64,000 nt of DNA from NCBI RefSeq assembly GCF_000516555.1, contig NZ_AZSJ01000003.1, positions 889,001 to 953,000 of the forward strand. Reading direction: 5' to 3'. Below are positions 8,435 through 16,616 of this stretch, piece by piece. The translations under genes and the position numbers were made by a program. The notes beneath the pieces were generated by a model. It did not search any database. It was not told the origin of the DNA and saw nothing but the letters and a program-made list of their open reading frames with translations. The DNA is from Afipia sp. P52-10 (GTDB lineage Bacteria > Pseudomonadota > Alphaproteobacteria > Rhizobiales > Xanthobacteraceae). Within the stretch, counting starts at the first letter, position 1, and every line of letters starts with the position of its first letter.

Positions 8435-8839
8435 ATGAAGGACACACGAGGCGAAGGACTTGGCAAAGATCAGACGAACGACCAACCGCCGTCTGACGAG
8501 GCCGCGCTCTCTGCAAGGCTGAACCGTCTCGGTCAGCGGCTCTCCACACTTCGGGGCGACCGCGAGCTTGAGGAACAGCGAGCCGGAAACGAGGAGCAAG
8601 CGACACGGGCCAAGGCCTCGGCCATGGCCATCGGGTTGCGTCTCTCGACCGAACTCGTTGCCGGGGTCCTCGTTGGGGCGCTTCTCGGTTGGGGTTTCGA
8701 CCGTTTCCTGTCGACGTCTCCCTGGGGGCTCATGATCTTCCTGATGGTCGGCTTCGCCGCCGGCGTCATGAACGTGATGCGGTCCGCAGGTGTGATCGCA
8801 AGGCAGTCAGCGCGTCTGGATAACCGCAAGCCGGACTGA
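8435..8839 (+). CDS. atpI: ATP synthase protein I
   Basis: 134 residues. A charged, hydrophilic N-terminal half (about 1-60) is followed by two membrane segments (about 72-92, STELVAGVLVGALLGWGFD, and 97-116, WGLMIFLMVGFAAGVMNV), the AtpI/Atp1 layout. AtpI helps assemble the c-ring and is not part of the finished enzyme. The ATG at 8435 was chosen because alphaproteobacterial homologues start with a similar acidic, Gly/Asp-rich stretch; no strong ribosome site is visible. First gene of the F0 operon, 51 bases before atpB. Confidence 0.9.
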   Translation: MKDTRGEGLGKDQTNDQPPSDEAALSARLNRLGQRLSTLRGDRELEEQRAGNEEQATRAKASAMAIGLRLSTELVAGVLVGALLGWGFDRFLSTSPWGLMIFLMVGFAAGVMNVMRSAGVIARQSARLDNRKPD

Positions 8840-8890
8840 CGACATTTGACCTGCCGGAATGCCGGCGCACGAGACGAGAACTGCAACGCG

Positions 8891-9640
8891 ATGGCCGACC
8901 CGATTCACCAGTTCGAAATCCAGAAGCTGTTTTCGCTCGGCCATATCGGCGGGCACGAGATCGCCTTCACCAATTCCTCCGCCTACATGTTCGCCGCCGT
9001 CGGCCTCGTATCGCTGCTGATGATCGGCGGCAGCGCCGGCAAGCGGCTGATCCCGACCCGCTTCCAGTCGATGGCGGAACTGTCCTACGAATTCGTCGCC
9101 GACACCTTGCGCAGTAGCGCCGGCGAACACGGGATGAAGTTCTTCCCGCTGGTGTTCTCGCTGTTCATGTTCATCCTGACGGCGAACCTGATCGGCATCA
9201 TTCCCTACACCTTCACCGTCACCAGCCACCTGATCGTCACCTTCGCCCTGGCGATGATCGTGTTCCTGACGATGGTGATCTACGGTTTCTACAAGAACGG
9301 CCTGAAATTCCTGAAGCTGTTCGTGCCGAGCGGCATCCCCTTCTACATCCTGCCGCTGATCGTGCTGATCGAGATCATCTCCTTCTTCTCGCGGCCGATT
9401 TCGCATTCGGTGCGTCTGTTCGCCAACATGCTGGCCGGCCACATCACCCTGAAGGTGTTCGCGAGCTTCGTCGCCACGCTGAGCGCGATGGGCATCGCCG
9501 GCGCGATCGGCTCGGTGCTGCCGCTGGCGCTGACCATCGCCATCACCCTGCTCGAAATCCTGGTGGCGTTCCTGCAGGCCTACGTGTTCGCGATGCTGAC
9601 CTGCATCTACCTCAACGACGCCATTCACCCGGGCCACTAG
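8891..9640 (+). CDS. atpB: ATP synthase F0 subunit a
   Basis: 249 residues, normal for alphaproteobacteria. The start [14 protein letters not shown] is the classic N-terminus. The essential proton-channel arginine is Arg175 in [15 protein letters not shown], and multiple membrane segments run through the protein. Subunit a forms the two half-channels that feed protons to the c-ring. It is followed by atpE after 64 bases. F1 genes (atpHAGDC) are not in the window, as is normal for alphaproteobacteria, where F0 and F1 are separate operons. Confidence 0.97.
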   Translation: MADPIHQFEIQKLFSLGHIGGHEIAFTNSSAYMFAAVGLVSLLMIGGSAGKRLIPTRFQSMAELSYEFVADTLRSSAGEHGMKFFPLVFSLFMFILTANLIGIIPYTFTVTSHLIVTFALAMIVFLTMVIYGFYKNGLKFLKLFVPSGIPFYILPLIVLIEIISFFSRPISHSVRLFANMLAGHITLKVFASFVATLSAMGIAGAIGSVLPLALTIAITLLEILVAFLQAYVFAMLTCIYLNDAIHPGH

Positions 9641-9704
9641 GCGGTCCGGGCGCATTCCTTCACACACGTTTTCTGCAATCGACCCATCCAAACAGGAGCA
9701 AAAA

Positions 9705-9932
9705 ATGGATCCAGTCGCAGCAAAGTACATCGGTGCCGGTATCGCGGCGATCGGCATGGGCGGCGCCGCCGTCGGCGTGGGCAACATCTTCAGCCAGTTC
9801 CTCAACGGCGCGCTGCGTAACCCATCGGCCGCGCAGAGCCAGTTCGCGAACCTGATCTTCGGCTTCGCCGTGACCGAAGCGCTCGGCATCTTCTCGCTGC
9901 TGATCGCGCTGCTGTTGCTGTTCGCCGTTTGA
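9705..9932 (+). CDS. atpE: ATP synthase F0 subunit c
   Basis: 75 residues forming a two-helix hairpin. The polar loop is Arg38-Asn39-Pro40 and the proton-binding carboxylate is Glu58 ([11 protein letters not shown]), so this is a proton-type c subunit; the sodium-binding residues are absent. A strong AGGAG lies before the ATG. The glycine-rich first helix ([17 protein letters not shown]) is typical. A hairpin with T-tract follows directly, see the separate entry. Confidence 0.98.
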   Translation: MDPVAAKYIGAGIAAIGMGGAAVGVGNIFSQFLNGALRNPSAAQSQFANLIFGFAVTEALGIFSLLIALLLLFAV

Positions 9933-9943
9933 TGATCTTGCCT

Positions 9944-9983
9944 CGCCTGGCCGCACGCGCGCGGCCAGGCGGCTCATTTTTTT
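9944..9983 (+). terminator. Hairpin with T-tract between atpE and the b' gene (partial terminator or processing stem)
   Basis: A perfect 11-bp GC-rich stem (9944-9954 with 9961-9971) with a 6-base loop is followed by TTTTTTT at 9977-9983. The T-tract begins 5 bases after the stem, a little far for an efficient terminator, and the b' gene starts 15 bases later. It may lower transcription into the b'/b genes or protect the atpE 3' end, in line with the need for many more c subunits than b subunits. Confidence 0.6.
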
Positions 9984-9997
9984 AAGAAGGTGCGCCG

Positions 9998-10570
9998 ATG
10001 GCGTTGATCAGTCCCGCGAATGCCGCGACGACTCCGTCTTCCGGGACCTCGCATGGTACCGAGGACGCCCATGGCAAGGGCGGTTTCCCGCCGTTCCAGT
10101 CCGAGACCTTCGCATCGCAGCTCGTCTCGTTCGCGATCGCGTTCATCCTGCTCTATGTGATCGTGTCGAAGTTCGCGCTGCCGCGCGTCGGCGGCATCAT
10201 CGCCAACCGGCAGGGCACGATCGATGGCGACCTGGCGGAAGCGCAGCGGCTGAAGAGCGAATCCGATGCTGCGCTCAAGGCTTATGAGACCGAGCTGGCG
10301 ACGGCCCGCGCCAACGCGCAGGCGATCGGCAGCGATATCCGGGACAAGCTGAGCAAGCAGGCCGACGAGGAGCGCAAGCAACTCGAAGACCGTCTTGCCG
10401 GAAAGCTCGCCGATGCGGAGAAGGCCATTGCCGCCACCCGCGCCACCGCGATGGGCAACGTCCGCTCGATCGCCTCGGATGCCGCCGCCGCGATCGTGCA
10501 GCGGCTCGCCGGCACCGCGCCGGACCCGAAGGCGGTGGACGCCGCCGTCGACGCGTCGCTGAAGGGATAG
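9998..10570 (+). CDS. atpF2: ATP synthase F0 subunit b' (AtpF-like, second b subunit)
   Basis: 190 residues. A polar N-terminal extension rich in Ser, Thr and His precedes one membrane segment (about 41-59, [21 protein letters not shown]), then a long charged helix predicted as a coiled coil. Having two different b-type subunits is characteristic of photosynthetic and related alphaproteobacteria; b and b' form the peripheral stalk. AAGAAGG precedes the ATG. The b gene follows after only 4 bases. Naming of b' varies (atpG, atpX, atpF2). Confidence 0.93.
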   Translation: MALISPANAATTPSSGTSHGTEDAHGKGGFPPFQSETFASQLVSFAIAFILLYVIVSKFALPRVGGIIANRQGTIDGDLAEAQRLKSESDAALKAYETELATARANAQAIGSDIRDKLSKQADEERKQLEDRLAGKLADAEKAIAATRATAMGNVRSIASDAAAAIVQRLAGTAPDPKAVDAAVDASLKG

Positions 10571-10574
10571 ACCG

Positions 10575-11057
10575 ATGTTCGAAGCTGAATTCTGGGTCGC
10601 CGCCGCATTCGTGCTGCTGCTCGCCGGTTTCGCCTATCTCGGCGTGCACAAGAAGCTCGCCGAGGCGCTCGACCATCGGGCCAGCCGCATCAAGAACGAA
10701 CTCGACGATGCCCGCCGCTTGAAGGAAGAGGCGCAGGCGCTCGTCGCCGAGTATCGCGCCAAGCGCGAGAGCGCGGTGAAGGAAGCCGAGGAAATCGTCG
10801 CCAACGCCAAGGCGGAAGCCGAGCGCGTCGCCGCCGATGCCAAGACGCGGATGGAGGAGTTCGTCGCACGTCGCACGCAAATGGCGGAGACCAAGATCGC
10901 CCAGGCCGAAGCCCAGGCGCTCGCCGACGTTCGCGCCGCAGCCGCCGATGCCGCCGTTGCCGCCGCGTCCCGCATTCTGTCGGATACGGTCAAGGGCCAG
11001 ACCGCCGATGCGCTGCTGGCGCAGGGGATCACCGAGGTCCGCCAGAAGCTCAACTGA
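10575..11057 (+). CDS. atpF: ATP synthase F0 subunit b
   Basis: 160 residues. An N-terminal membrane helix (about 4-24, [20 protein letters not shown]) is followed by a long Ala/Glu/Lys-rich helix that forms the peripheral stalk with b'. The segment [20 protein letters not shown] is conserved in the family. It is the last gene of the F0 operon and is followed by a clear intrinsic terminator. Confidence 0.95.
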   Translation: MFEAEFWVAAAFVLLLAGFAYLGVHKKLAEALDHRASRIKNELDDARRLKEEAQALVAEYRAKRESAVKEAEEIVANAKAEAERVAADAKTRMEEFVARRTQMAETKIAQAEAQALADVRAAAADAAVAAASRILSDTVKGQTADALLAQGITEVRQKLN

Positions 11058-11097
11058 GCCTGCAGGCGCTCACGCGTCGCGCGACGGATAACGAAAC

Positions 11098-11125
11098 AAA
11101 AGGCCGGCCTTCGGGCCGGCTTTTT
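11098..11125 (+). terminator. Intrinsic terminator of the atp F0 operon
   Basis: A 12-bp stem with one G-T wobble (11098-11109 with 11114-11125) and a short TTCG-type loop is followed by T-rich sequence (TTTTTCTTT). It lies 40 bases after the atpF stop. Confidence 0.9.
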
Positions 11126-11232
11126 CTTTGCCTGGGAATGCGCGGCCCGACGGCGTGTGGATCAAGCGCGCCTGATCGATGCATGCCGCTCGCTTGCGGC
11201 GGCTTCGTTATGGCGCCGTGATCCAACGACAT

Positions 11233-11337
11233 CTCAAGCGCGATGAGATTTGGATGAATCGTTCTCGCGCCTTAGCTCATTGTTCAAGCATGCTCTTTTC
11301 GGAAAACCGCTTCACACGTTTCCGGATCATGCTTTAG
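11233..11337. repeat. Family-1 repeat, long form
   Basis: About 105 bp: an outer part with AGCGCGATGAGATTTGGATG, then the core with CGGAAAACCGCTTCACACG and TCCGGATCATGC. The same long form occurs inverted at 12769-12864 and direct at 54630-54727. The right end overlaps the stop codon of the small minus-strand gene. Confidence 0.85.
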
Positions 11338-11540
11338 CGACGTGGTGACCGCGGCGCAGCCGGGACGCTGCCGTGCGCCAACCCATGCCCCGGCCGGTGT
11401 GGCGACAGACGCCGTTGGTCATCCCTGAGCCCATCAACGAGGGCAATGAGTTCCGGCTCGTTCGCCGGCACCGGACGTGGCGCCAGGGTCGCCGCCCGCA
11501 ACAGGGCCTCCAGCTTCAGCACAAACATTTCCGCCAACAT
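11334..11540 (-). CDS. Small hypothetical protein
   Basis: 68 residues from the ATG at 11540, which has a strong AGGAGG at 9-base spacing; this ribosome site is the main support. The N-terminus MLAEMFVLKLEALLRAA resembles a family of very small Bradyrhizobium proteins that open with a similar amphipathic helix. The C-terminal half is rich in Arg, Pro and His and looks poorly conserved. Its stop codon lies in the family-1 repeat. Function unknown; the gene could also be decaying. Confidence 0.5.
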   Translation of the reverse strand: MLAEMFVLKLEALLRAATLAPRPVPANEPELIALVDGLRDDQRRLSPHRPGHGLAHGSVPAAPRSPRR

Positions 11541-11738
11541 GACCGGAGCCCTCCTGATCACTTCTGGCCTATGCGAGCGGCTTCAAGGTTCATCTCGCAC
11601 GGATGCTCCTCAGCCTCGCATACGCACTGAGATGGGCGGGCCGCGGTCGTCCTGCAATCCGGGTAAAGCCGTACGACGCGGCGGCGCCGCTCACCGCGCT
11701 TTAGATCGTGATTGTTTCAGACTGAAGTGGATCGCGTG

Positions 11739-11850
11739 CGCCCTCTTCCCAGCGGGAGAGGGTTGGGGTGAGGGGGATCGAGCCTCTCGGTCGTCTGTAA
11801 CACCCTCACCCGGCGTTCCGCGCCGACCTCTCCCTTGAAGGAGAGGTGAA
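11739..11850. repeat. Family-4 repeat ('CCCTC...GGGAGAGG' palindromes)
   Basis: CCCTCTTCCC...GGGAGAGGG and CACCCTCACCCGG...GAAGGAGAGGTG form nested imperfect inverted repeats. Relatives lie at 24281-24418 and about 31970-32010. The stretch 11541-11892 around it holds no gene that I can support. Confidence 0.65.
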
Positions 11851-11892
11851 AACCGCGTCACCACATCGCTTCGATTTCAAACGATCCACGCG

Positions 11893-12624
11893 TTAGCGCG
11901 CGGCGCGGCCCTTCTTGCGCGGTTGCGCAGGCCGGGCCCCATCGGGATCAAAGCCGATATAAATGACGTAGGCGCCGAGCGCCTCGCTGGGCGGCGTCGG
12001 GAACGTCACGTCCTCGGCGACAAAGGAGAACGGCACGTTCTCCTGACCGCCGAGATCGACCGTGGTGTGATAGAGCTTGGTCGCGATGGTCTTCGGCTGT
12101 ACGCCTTCCTGCACCACCGCCACGCGCAGCGGCACGTCCACCGATGCCGGCGCGCCGGCCGGGCCGACGATGATGCGGCCCTGGATGCCGACACGGGCGT
12201 TCACCTGGCCGTTGCCGACCACGGTGCAATCGCGCGCGTTGCGGCTGATGGTGCCCTGATAGCGCAGCTCGCTGTTGTCGGTGATCGTGTTGCCATGCAG
12301 GCCGATCTGTAGCGTCGAGGCGCCCTCACGGATGGCGACCGGCGGGCAATCCTGGAACGCTGCCCCCTGCACGCCACCGTCGCTGCCGCCGGCATTGCCG
12401 CCCCGGAACGGAGCCGGCGGTGTGCCGACAAGCTGGGCGTTGGAGCTCGCCGCCGGCGAGCCAGAGCCGAACAACTGGCTGAAACGATCGCCGACCGACG
12501 GTCCGCCACCGCCGCCGAAGCCGCCGCAATTGGCAAGCAGCAGCCCGGCCATCACCACGCAGAGCCCACCGCGCAGACGAGATACGCCTGCGCCGAACCG
12601 GCTCGAACACTCTTCGCGCTGCAT
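11893..12624 (-). CDS. Putative lipoprotein of unknown function
   Basis: 243 residues from the ATG at 12624. A basic N-terminus and hydrophobic segment end in LLLANCGG, a lipobox with Cys33 (Asn before the Cys is uncommon). A Gly/Ser-rich low-complexity stretch (about 34-85) follows, then a conserved-looking beta-rich domain (about 90-230) with GNTITDNSELRYQGTISRNA and VGIQGRIIVGPAG. The C-terminus is basic (PRKKGRAAR). Probably anchored in the outer membrane. I know similar proteins in Bradyrhizobium genomes but no function. It sits between two inverted long-form family-1 repeats. Confidence 0.8.
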   Translation of the reverse strand: MQREECSSRFGAGVSRLRGGLCVVMAGLLLANCGGFGGGGGPSVGDRFSQLFGSGSPAASSNAQLVGTPPAPFRGGNAGGSDGGVQGAAFQDCPPVAIREGASTLQIGLHGNTITDNSELRYQGTISRNARDCTVVGNGQVNARVGIQGRIIVGPAGAPASVDVPLRVAVVQEGVQPKTIATKLYHTTVDLGGQENVPFSFVAEDVTFPTPPSEALGAYVIYIGFDPDGARPAQPRKKGRAAR

Positions 12625-12768
12625 GAAATAACCCCGGTTACCCACCGCCCGCCTTATAGCAAAGCAATAACGGCGAGCCAAAGGCAGGCGTTGTCCCGAT
12701 CCGTACCATTCGGGTGCTCTTTGCGCATCGACCTGTCCGGACAGGCGCAAACGGCTCGGGCCGATGCG

Positions 12769-12864
12769 CTAAAGCATGATCCGGAAAAGTGTGAAGCGGT
12801 TTTCCGAAAAGATCATGCTTAAACAATGAGCTAAAGCGCGAGGATGATTCGTCCAAATCTCATC
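12769..12864. repeat. Family-1 repeat, long form, inverted copy
   Basis: Reverse complement of the long form at 11233-11337: AGCATGATCCGGAAAAGTG, AAGATCATGCT and the outer part ending CCAAATCTCATC. It ends 3 bases before the GNAT stop codon. Confidence 0.85.
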
Positions 12865-12867
12865 CCG

Positions 12868-13461
12868 CTAATGCCGCAGATCCTCGTTCAAGAGCCCGAA
12901 CAGGCAATGGTCCTGCCAGACGCCATTGATGCAGAGATAGCGACGCGCCAGCCCTTCGCGCACGAAGCCGCACTTCTCCAGCACGCGCACGGAGGCGGCG
13001 TTGGTCGGGATGCAGGCGGCCTCGATGCGGTGCAGGTTCAGCTCGCTGAAGATGAAAGGCAGCAGCACCCGCAGCGCCAGCGTCATGTAGCCTTGCCCGG
13101 CAAACGGCTCGCCGACCCAGTAGCCGATGGTGCCGGCCTGGACGATGCCGCGGCGGACATTCGCCAGCGTCACGCCGCCGAGCAGCATGTCGTCGGCCAT
13201 GCGGAAGATCAGAAAGGGATAGGCGCGGTCGGCGGCGATGTCTTCGGCATAGCGCCGCAGCCGGCGGCGGAAGCCGGAGCGGGTCAGGTCGTCGGATGGC
13301 CAGATCGGCTCCCACGGGGTGAGGAAGGCGCGGCTATCCTCGCGCAGCTTCGACCATTGCGGAAAATCGCTCATCTGCGGCGGGCGCAGCAACAGCCCGT
13401 ATCCGCGCGGCGCGAGATCCGGCGGCACCGACGATGTCAATCCAAACAGGGCCACCTGCAA
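12868..13461 (-). CDS. GNAT family N-acetyltransferase (RimJ/RimL type)
   Basis: 197 residues. RimJ-type features: a substrate-side N-terminus (RGYGLLLRPPQMSDFPQWSKL), the acetyl-CoA loop region GIVQAGTIGYWVGEPFAGQG, and the C-terminal NLHRIEAACIPTNAASVRVL and CGFVREG. RimJ/RimL enzymes acetylate N-termini of ribosomal proteins, but many homologues act on other amines. It lies downstream of the M16 peptidase gene, from which it is separated by palindromic elements. Confidence 0.9.
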   Translation of the reverse strand: MQVALFGLTSSVPPDLAPRGYGLLLRPPQMSDFPQWSKLREDSRAFLTPWEPIWPSDDLTRSGFRRRLRRYAEDIAADRAYPFLIFRMADDMLLGGVTLANVRRGIVQAGTIGYWVGEPFAGQGYMTLALRVLLPFIFSELNLHRIEAACIPTNAASVRVLEKCGFVREGLARRYLCINGVWQDHCLFGLLNEDLRH

Positions 13462-13567
13462 AACCCTTGTTCAAACCGCCTGTTTCAAACCGCAACGGAC
13501 GGCCTGCGGTCAAACAGGCCGGAGACCCGCCCGCTGGCCATCGGCTGCGCGAAACCGTGCGAACGGC

Positions 13568-13644
13568 CAGTGTCGTGGATCAGACACTCGCAGCATCGTT
13601 TCTGCAAGTCCATCGTGCGAATGTCTGATCCAGAAACGACACTG
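13568..13644. repeat. Imperfect palindrome (about 25-bp arms) near the M16 gene
   Basis: The left arm (CCAGTGTCG TGGATCAGACA) and right arm (TGTCTGATCCAGAAACGACA followed by CTGG) pair over about 25 bp with a 4-base bulge. It sits 15 bp from a second palindrome. No coding function. Confidence 0.6.
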
Positions 13645-13659
13645 GAATCACTGACTTGG

Positions 13660-13733
13660 TAGTGTCCTTATCGAGTCCGAAGTTCGCTCTGAGCGTCCTG
13701 CAAAGGACAGCGAACTTCGGATTGGGGACACTA
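13660..13733. mobile_element. MITE-like palindromic element with TAGTGTCC ends
   Basis: 74 bp with terminal inverted repeats TAGTGTCC (13660-13667) and GGACACTA (13726-13733), and internal arms TCCGAAGTTCGCT/AGCGAACTTCGGA. Its last three bases form the TAG stop codon of the M16 peptidase gene on the minus strand. It has no coding capacity, so if mobile it would need a transposase in trans. Confidence 0.5.
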
Positions 13734-15017
13734 GTGATAACGTGCCCGAACCGGCGCGTCCGTCAACCCCTCGGCCAGTTGGACGGCCTTTTCCAGGCCG
13801 CGGCCCGACCCAAGCGCGACCACCGCCGGACGGCTGCGCGCCAGCAGCGCCTGGGCAGCCAGGCGGGTGGAGGCGAGGCTGACATTGTCGATCCGGGCGA
13901 TCATCTCCTCGTTGGTGAGCGGGCGGCCGAACATCAGCACCTGCCGCGCGAGCTGCTCGGCGCGGGAGCCGCAGCTTTCCAGCGCCATCAGCAGGCCGGC
14001 CTTCATCTGCGCCTTGGCGCGGTTGACCTCGACCTCGGTCAGGCTGTCGGCAGCCGCCTTCATCTGCTCGACCACCACGTCCATCATCTCCGGCGCATCG
14101 TCCGGATCAGTCCCGGTATAGAGGCCGAAGAAGCCGGTGTCCGAATAGGGCATGTGGAAGGTGTAGATCGAGTAGCAGAGCCCGCGCTTCTCGCGCACCT
14201 CCTGGAACAGCCGCGATGACATTCCGCCGCCGAGGATCGAGGAGAACACCTGCAGGCTGAACAGCGCCGGGTCCTTCTGCGGCAGCCCCTCGAGGCCGAA
14301 CGTCAGATGCGCCTGCTCCAGATCACGCTGGACGATACGCGATCCGCCGCCGAACTTCGCCGGCAGCGGCGCGGGCGCCGAGGGTCCTGCGAACGAGGCG
14401 AAGCGCTGCGCCGTTTCCGCGACCACCGCCTCATGCTCGACCGCGCCGGCCGCGGCGACCACCATGTCGGGAGCGCGATAATGCTTGGCGAGATAGCCGC
14501 GCAGCGTATCGCCGCTGAACCCCTGCAACGTCTCCGGCGTGCCGAGCAGCGAGCGGCCCATCGGCTGGTCGGGGAACGCCAGTTCGTTCATGTGCTCGAA
14601 GATCACGTCGTCGGGCGTATCCTGCGCGGCACCGATCTCCTGCTCGATCACGCTCTTCTCGCGCTCGACCTCCTCCGCCTCGAACACTGGGTTGGCGAGG
14701 ATGTCCGACAGCACGTCGAGGCCGAGGCCGACATCCGCCTTCAGCACGCGGGCGTAGTAGGCGGTGGTCTCGGTGCTGGTCGCCGCGTTGAGATCGCCGC
14801 CGACGTTCTCGATCTCCTCAACGATCTGCCGCGCCGAACGCGTCTTGGTGCCCTTGAACGCCATGTGCTCGAGGAAGTGCGACACGCCGTGCTCGTTGGC
14901 GAGCTCGTCGCGGCCGCCGACGCCAGTCCAGACGCCGAGCGCCGCCGTCTCCAGATGCGGCATCGCATCGGTGACGATGGTGAGCCCCGACGGCAGCGTG
15001 GTCAGTTTAACGCTCAT
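13731..15017 (-). CDS. M16 family zinc metallopeptidase (mitochondrial processing peptidase-like)
   Basis: 428 residues from the ATG at 15017, preceded by GAGGA; the N-terminus MSVKLTTLPSGLTIVTDAMP is typical. The inverted zinc motif is His47-Phe-Leu-Glu50-His51 (HFLEHMAFKG), with the third ligand in the downstream EREKSVIEQEIGAAQD segment. This is the single-chain bacterial relative of the beta subunit of mitochondrial processing peptidase. It sits between thrC and the GNAT gene. Its stop codon is formed by the end of a MITE-like palindrome, so the C-terminus (APVRARYH) may have been set by that element. Confidence 0.93.
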   Translation of the reverse strand: MSVKLTTLPSGLTIVTDAMPHLETAALGVWTGVGGRDELANEHGVSHFLEHMAFKGTKTRSARQIVEEIENVGGDLNAATSTETTAYYARVLKADVGLGLDVLSDILANPVFEAEEVEREKSVIEQEIGAAQDTPDDVIFEHMNELAFPDQPMGRSLLGTPETLQGFSGDTLRGYLAKHYRAPDMVVAAAGAVEHEAVVAETAQRFASFAGPSAPAPLPAKFGGGSRIVQRDLEQAHLTFGLEGLPQKDPALFSLQVFSSILGGGMSSRLFQEVREKRGLCYSIYTFHMPYSDTGFFGLYTGTDPDDAPEMMDVVVEQMKAAADSLTEVEVNRAKAQMKAGLLMALESCGSRAEQLARQVLMFGRPLTNEEMIARIDNVSLASTRLAAQALLARSRPAVVALGSGRGLEKAVQLAEGLTDAPVRARYH

Positions 15018-15036
15018 ACTCGGTCCTCGTGTCCAT

Positions 15037-15066
15037 GGGTGCTCACGCCGGGGGTGCTCACGCCGG
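15037..15066. repeat. Perfect 15-bp tandem duplication at the thrC stop codon
   Basis: GGGTGCTCACGCCGG is present twice, at 15037-15051 and 15052-15066. On the minus strand each copy carries an in-register TGA, so thrC ends in a stop followed 15 bases later by a second stop. Confidence 0.85.
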
Positions 15067-16467
15067 CGCCTTCGCCACACGACTCGCCTTCAGGATGAAG
15101 CGTTCCAGCTCGGCGCGGTCGTTCGGCATGCGCGTGATGGTTTCCTGCTTGGTCATCAGCCCAGATAGGTAGGCAGGCAAGGCCGGGCGCGCACCGCAAG
15201 CCGCCTCCACCGCATCGGGAAATTTCGCGGCATGGGCAGTGGACAGCACGATGTTCGGCACATGCGGCGTCGCCGCGGCATGCTCCGACACCGCGACCGC
15301 CACCGCCGTATGCGGGTCGATCAGGTCGCCGCTCTCGCGCCAGGCGGTGCGGATCGCCGCATTCACCTCATCCTCATCGGCGCGGCCGGCATCGAACTGT
15401 TCGCGGATACTGGCCAGCGCGCCGGCCGGCAGCACGAAGCGGCCGGACTGGCCGAGCGAGGCCATCAGCCCGCGCACCATGGCGCTGTCGCGGCCGGTCG
15501 CCTCGAACACCAGCCGCTCGAAATTCGACGACACCTGGATATCCATCGACGGCGAGGAGGTTTCCTGCACGTCGCGCAGCTCGTAGGCGCCGCTCGCCAG
15601 CGTGCGGGCGAGGATGTCGTTGACGTTGGTGGCGATGCGCAGCCGGCCGACCGGAAGACCCATCCGCTTGGCGACGTAGCCGGCGAAGATGTCACCGAAG
15701 TTGCCGGTTGGCACGGTGAAATCGACGCTCCGCGCCGGCGCGCCGAGCGCCACCGCCGCGGTGAAGTAGTAGACCGTCTGCGCGACGATCCGCGCCCAGT
15801 TGATCGAGTTGACCCCCGACAGCGCGACCGAATCGCGGAAGCGATGATGATTGAACAGCGCCTTCACCAGCGCCTGGCAGTCATCGAAGGTGCCGTCCAC
15901 GGCGAGCGCATGCACGTTGGCGGCATTCGCGGTGGTCATCATCCGCCGCTGCACCTCGGAGATGCGCCCGTCCGGAAACAGCACGAACAGATCGACGTTG
16001 TCGCGGCCGGCGAACGCCTCGACTGCGGCGCCGCCGGTGTCGCCGGAGGTGGCGACGACGATGGTAGTGCGCTCGCCGCGCTTGGCCAGCACATGGTCCA
16101 TCAACCGCGCGAGCAGCTGCATCGCCACGTCCTTGAACGCCAGCGTCGGCCCGTGAAACAGCTCGAGGATGAACTGGTCCGGCGCGGTCTGGTCGAGCGG
16201 CACCACGGCGGGATGACGGAAGGTCGCGTAGGCTTCGTTCGCCATGCGCGCGAGATCGGCATCGGCGATCTCGCCATCGACGAACGGGCGGATGACCTCG
16301 ACCGCGACCTCGGTGTAGGGCCTGCCGAACAGCGCCGCGATCGCCTCCGCCGAGAGCTGCGGCCAGGTTTCCGGCACGTACAGGCCGCCGTCACGGGCGA
16401 GCCCGGTCAGCATCACGTCACAGAAGCCCAGCGCGGGGGCCTCCCCGCGGGTCGAGATATAGCGCAC
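15058..16467 (-). CDS. thrC: Threonine synthase
   Basis: 469 residues from a GTG at 16467 with GGAGG at 8-base spacing; longer in-frame extensions lack a ribosome site. The N-terminus VRYISTRGEAPALGFCDVML and the PLP-binding Lys112 in LAFKDVAMQLLARL identify the long, type-2 threonine synthase of proteobacteria. VVATSGDTGGAAVEAF and VPTGNFGDIFAGYVAKRMG are further family motifs. It converts O-phosphohomoserine to threonine in the cytoplasm. Confidence 0.96.
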   Translation of the reverse strand: MRYISTRGEAPALGFCDVMLTGLARDGGLYVPETWPQLSAEAIAALFGRPYTEVAVEVIRPFVDGEIADADLARMANEAYATFRHPAVVPLDQTAPDQFILELFHGPTLAFKDVAMQLLARLMDHVLAKRGERTTIVVATSGDTGGAAVEAFAGRDNVDLFVLFPDGRISEVQRRMMTTANAANVHALAVDGTFDDCQALVKALFNHHRFRDSVALSGVNSINWARIVAQTVYYFTAAVALGAPARSVDFTVPTGNFGDIFAGYVAKRMGLPVGRLRIATNVNDILARTLASGAYELRDVQETSSPSMDIQVSSNFERLVFEATGRDSAMVRGLMASLGQSGRFVLPAGALASIREQFDAGRADEDEVNAAIRTAWRESGDLIDPHTAVAVAVSEHAAATPHVPNIVLSTAHAAKFPDAVEAACGARPALPAYLSGLMTKQETITRMPNDRAELERFILKASRVAKAPA

Positions 16468-16616
16468 CGAACATCCTCCAAAGCCTGCGCGATACACACA
16501 AAGCTTTGATAATTAAAGGGAAATATGAGCACACGCCAACGGCGCGGGTGCCGGGCACATTATCCGCAGGATTGGGACTTCACAAGGACACGCGCTGGTA
16601 CTTCAGCACCTTCCGG

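Noticed and set aside
8435-11057. Absence of F1 ATP synthase genes next to the F0 genes as a sign of rearrangement
   Set aside because: Alphaproteobacteria regularly carry F0 and F1 genes in separate operons, so this is normal.
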